Source of the DNA: Burkholderiales bacterium
GTDB taxonomy: Bacteria; Pseudomonadota; Gammaproteobacteria; Burkholderiales; Casimicrobiaceae
Reading direction: 5' to 3'
DNA length: 5,767 bases
NCBI GenBank assembly: GCA_031277445.1
Contig: JAITMH010000027.1
Location: 1-5,767 of the forward strand
A program made the position numbers and the translations under genes. The notes beneath the pieces were generated by a model that did no database searches, had not been told where the DNA came from, and saw only the letters and a program-made list of their open reading frames with translations. Every line of letters starts with the position of its first letter. Position 1 is the first letter of the stretch. This document shows positions 4,809 to 5,767 of this stretch, piece after piece.

Positions 4809-5416
4809 TGCAGCACGAACAAGCGTTCGACAACAGCGCCGTCGGCGGCGGCCAGTTGCACACGCATGGCGCGTGGTAACGCTGCTTCTCCCGCTTTGTT
4901 GGAATACGGTGGCCATTCATCGGCCCAGTCGCCGTTTTGAGTCAGATAGTTGAGCCGAAAATAGGCGATGCCATCGAGCAACAAGTAGCGTTGCGGCGCG
5001 GTGTTCGGCGCGTTGTCGAACGCCGGCCAGTAAAGCAGTTCGAGGGCACCGCCATGCTCGTTTCTTTGCCAGACGTAAGCCATCCGTTGTCCGTGTGCGG
5101 AACTGACGGTGGTCGGCAGACCCGGCGCGGCGCGGGCGAATTGCAGTTCAACACGACGCTGCGGTTCGTACTGCCCCGACCAGGGCGGCAAGGTGTGCCC
5201 GCCTTCGGCAAGCGGTCGCGGCAGCGCTTGCCGGACATCGGCTTCGAGGCGGGTGAACACTTGTTCGATGACGCGCCAGTGAGCGGCTTCTTGCGTCAGG
5301 CGCAGTTCGCCGTCGGTCAACGCGGCGGTGGCGCGGTAAGCAAGCACCGAAATCACGGAGAAAATCATCAACGCGATCAGAATTTCGACAAGCGTAAATC
5401 CACGACACGCTTTCAT
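4805..5416 (-). CDS. gspJ: Type II secretion system minor pseudopilin GspJ
   Basis: This 203-residue minor pseudopilin forms the tip complex with GspI and GspK. The N terminus MKACRG/FTLVEILIALMIF is a classic type IV prepilin signal: a short basic leader, cleavage after Gly6, Phe at +1 (to be methylated) and Glu at +5. The hydrophobic assembly helix spans about 7-27. The family segment TQEAAHWRVIEQVFTRLEADVRQALPRP (41-68, internally typical of GspJ) and the late ELLYWPAF and LLLDGIAYFRLNYL stretches (126-133, 146-159) support the subtype. The length is normal. The ATG at 5414-5416 overlaps the gspI stop as ATGA and has a GAGG Shine-Dalgarno 8 bases upstream, inside gspI. It is translationally coupled to both neighbours. 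Confidence 0.95.
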   Translation of the reverse strand: MKACRGFTLVEILIALMIFSVISVLAYRATAALTDGELRLTQEAAHWRVIEQVFTRLEADVRQALPRPLAEGGHTLPPWSGQYEPQRRVELQFARAAPGLPTTVSSAHGQRMAYVWQRNEHGGALELLYWPAFDNAPNTAPQRYLLLDGIAYFRLNYLTQNGDWADEWPPYSNKAGEAALPRAMRVQLAAADGAVVERLFVLQ

Positions 5417-5767
5417 CGTGTTTTCCTCACTTCCGGCTGCGGCGGAATGCCGAGATAGCTGTTCAGTCGCGCCAGTTCGTAGTTTGGCGCTTGCGTTTCA
5501 ACGACGCGAATGTCAATTTTGCGAAAGGCGGGATTGGGCGTGAGGCTGATGGTTTGTTGCCAGACGAACGCGATACCGGCTTGTGACATCTGACCTTGGG
5601 CCGTACCGACGGGCGGCAGTTCGGGCAGCAGTTGCGCTTCGGCCAGGCGATTTTCCGCGACCCACAATGCCAGCGTGCGCAATTTCAAGTGATTGGCGTT
5701 GTCGGCGCTCTGGTTTAACGCCCGCAGTCCGGCGGCCAGCGCGACGGCGACGATGGTGAGCGCGACG
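5413..5767 (-). CDS. gspI: Type II secretion system minor pseudopilin GspI (partial, 5' end outside window)
   Basis: The frame is open to the right window edge and gives 117 visible residues beginning VALTIVAVALAAGLRALNQS. The visible start corresponds to the middle of the N-terminal assembly helix, so the leader peptide, cleavage site and Glu+5 (roughly a dozen or more residues) lie outside the window. The segment LRTLALWVAENRLAEAQL is the strongest GspI signature, and the length is right for a family of about 120-130 residues. An internal TTG (5686-5688) could be taken as a start, but it lies after the helix and is not credible. GspI nucleates the GspI-J-K tip complex of the pseudopilus in the inner membrane. 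The TGA stop overlaps the gspJ start. Confidence 0.94.
   Translation of the reverse strand, partial: VALTIVAVALAAGLRALNQSADNANHLKLRTLALWVAENRLAEAQLLPELPPVGTAQGQMSQAGIAFVWQQTISLTPNPAFRKIDIRVVETQAPNYELARLNSYLGIPPQPEVRKTR
5425..5428 (-). promoter_or_regulatory. Shine-Dalgarno of gspJ
   Basis: The minus strand reads GAGG, eight bases (AAAACACG), then ATG. It fixes the gspJ start and shows that gspJ can be initiated on its own as well as by coupling to the overlapping gspI stop. Confidence 0.6.

Noticed and set aside
4809..4916. N-terminal extension of GspK by 36 residues
   Set aside because: It overlaps the 3' end of gspJ, is Arg/Cys rich and would bury the prepilin signal. The ATGA overlap at 4805-4808 gives a normal GspK start.

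Overview
This window holds the distal part of a type II secretion system (T2SS, general secretory pathway) operon. All six recognisable secretion genes lie on the minus strand, so transcription runs from high to low coordinates: gspI (5' end cut by the window edge), gspJ, gspK, gspL, gspM and gspN. They are followed by a gene for a multi-spanning membrane protein of the heparan-alpha-glucosaminide N-acetyltransferase-like (DUF1624) family. The I-J-K-L-M-N order with a GspN and a high-GC, codon-biased sequence fits a gamma- or betaproteobacterium; I cannot name the genus.

Layout, right to left. GspI, GspJ and GspK are minor pseudopilins that form the tip of the pseudopilus. Their genes are joined by 4-base ATGA stop/start overlaps (5413-5416 and 4805-4808), so they are probably translationally coupled. 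A 162-base gap (3747-3908) carrying a dispersed repeat then separates gspK from gspL. GspL and GspM are the inner-membrane platform proteins that link the cytoplasmic ATPase GspE to the pseudopilus; gspL and gspM overlap by a GTGA. GspN, an accessory bitopic protein, follows 19 bases later. After gspN comes a 169-base gap packed with GC-rich hairpins, then the DUF1624 gene, then 346 bases without a gene, made mostly of stacked repeats.

The coding content is standard T2SS. The unusual part is the non-coding sequence at the operon seams. At least three families of short intergenic repeats occur: a 9-base-period ACGAA repeat, a 27-base CACGCGAAGG-type repeat, and a compound hairpin repeat (CCCCCTTT stem, GAA-loop stem, GGGGGTTTGTTT, then a CCCTCCCC stem). 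One repeat cluster splits gspK from gspL and supplies sequence in frame with GspL. Two inverted copies of the compound hairpin repeat bracket the DUF1624 gene tightly, and one places that gene's apparent Shine-Dalgarno inside a perfect 9-bp stem. I did not find evidence of a wholly new enzymatic or defence system.
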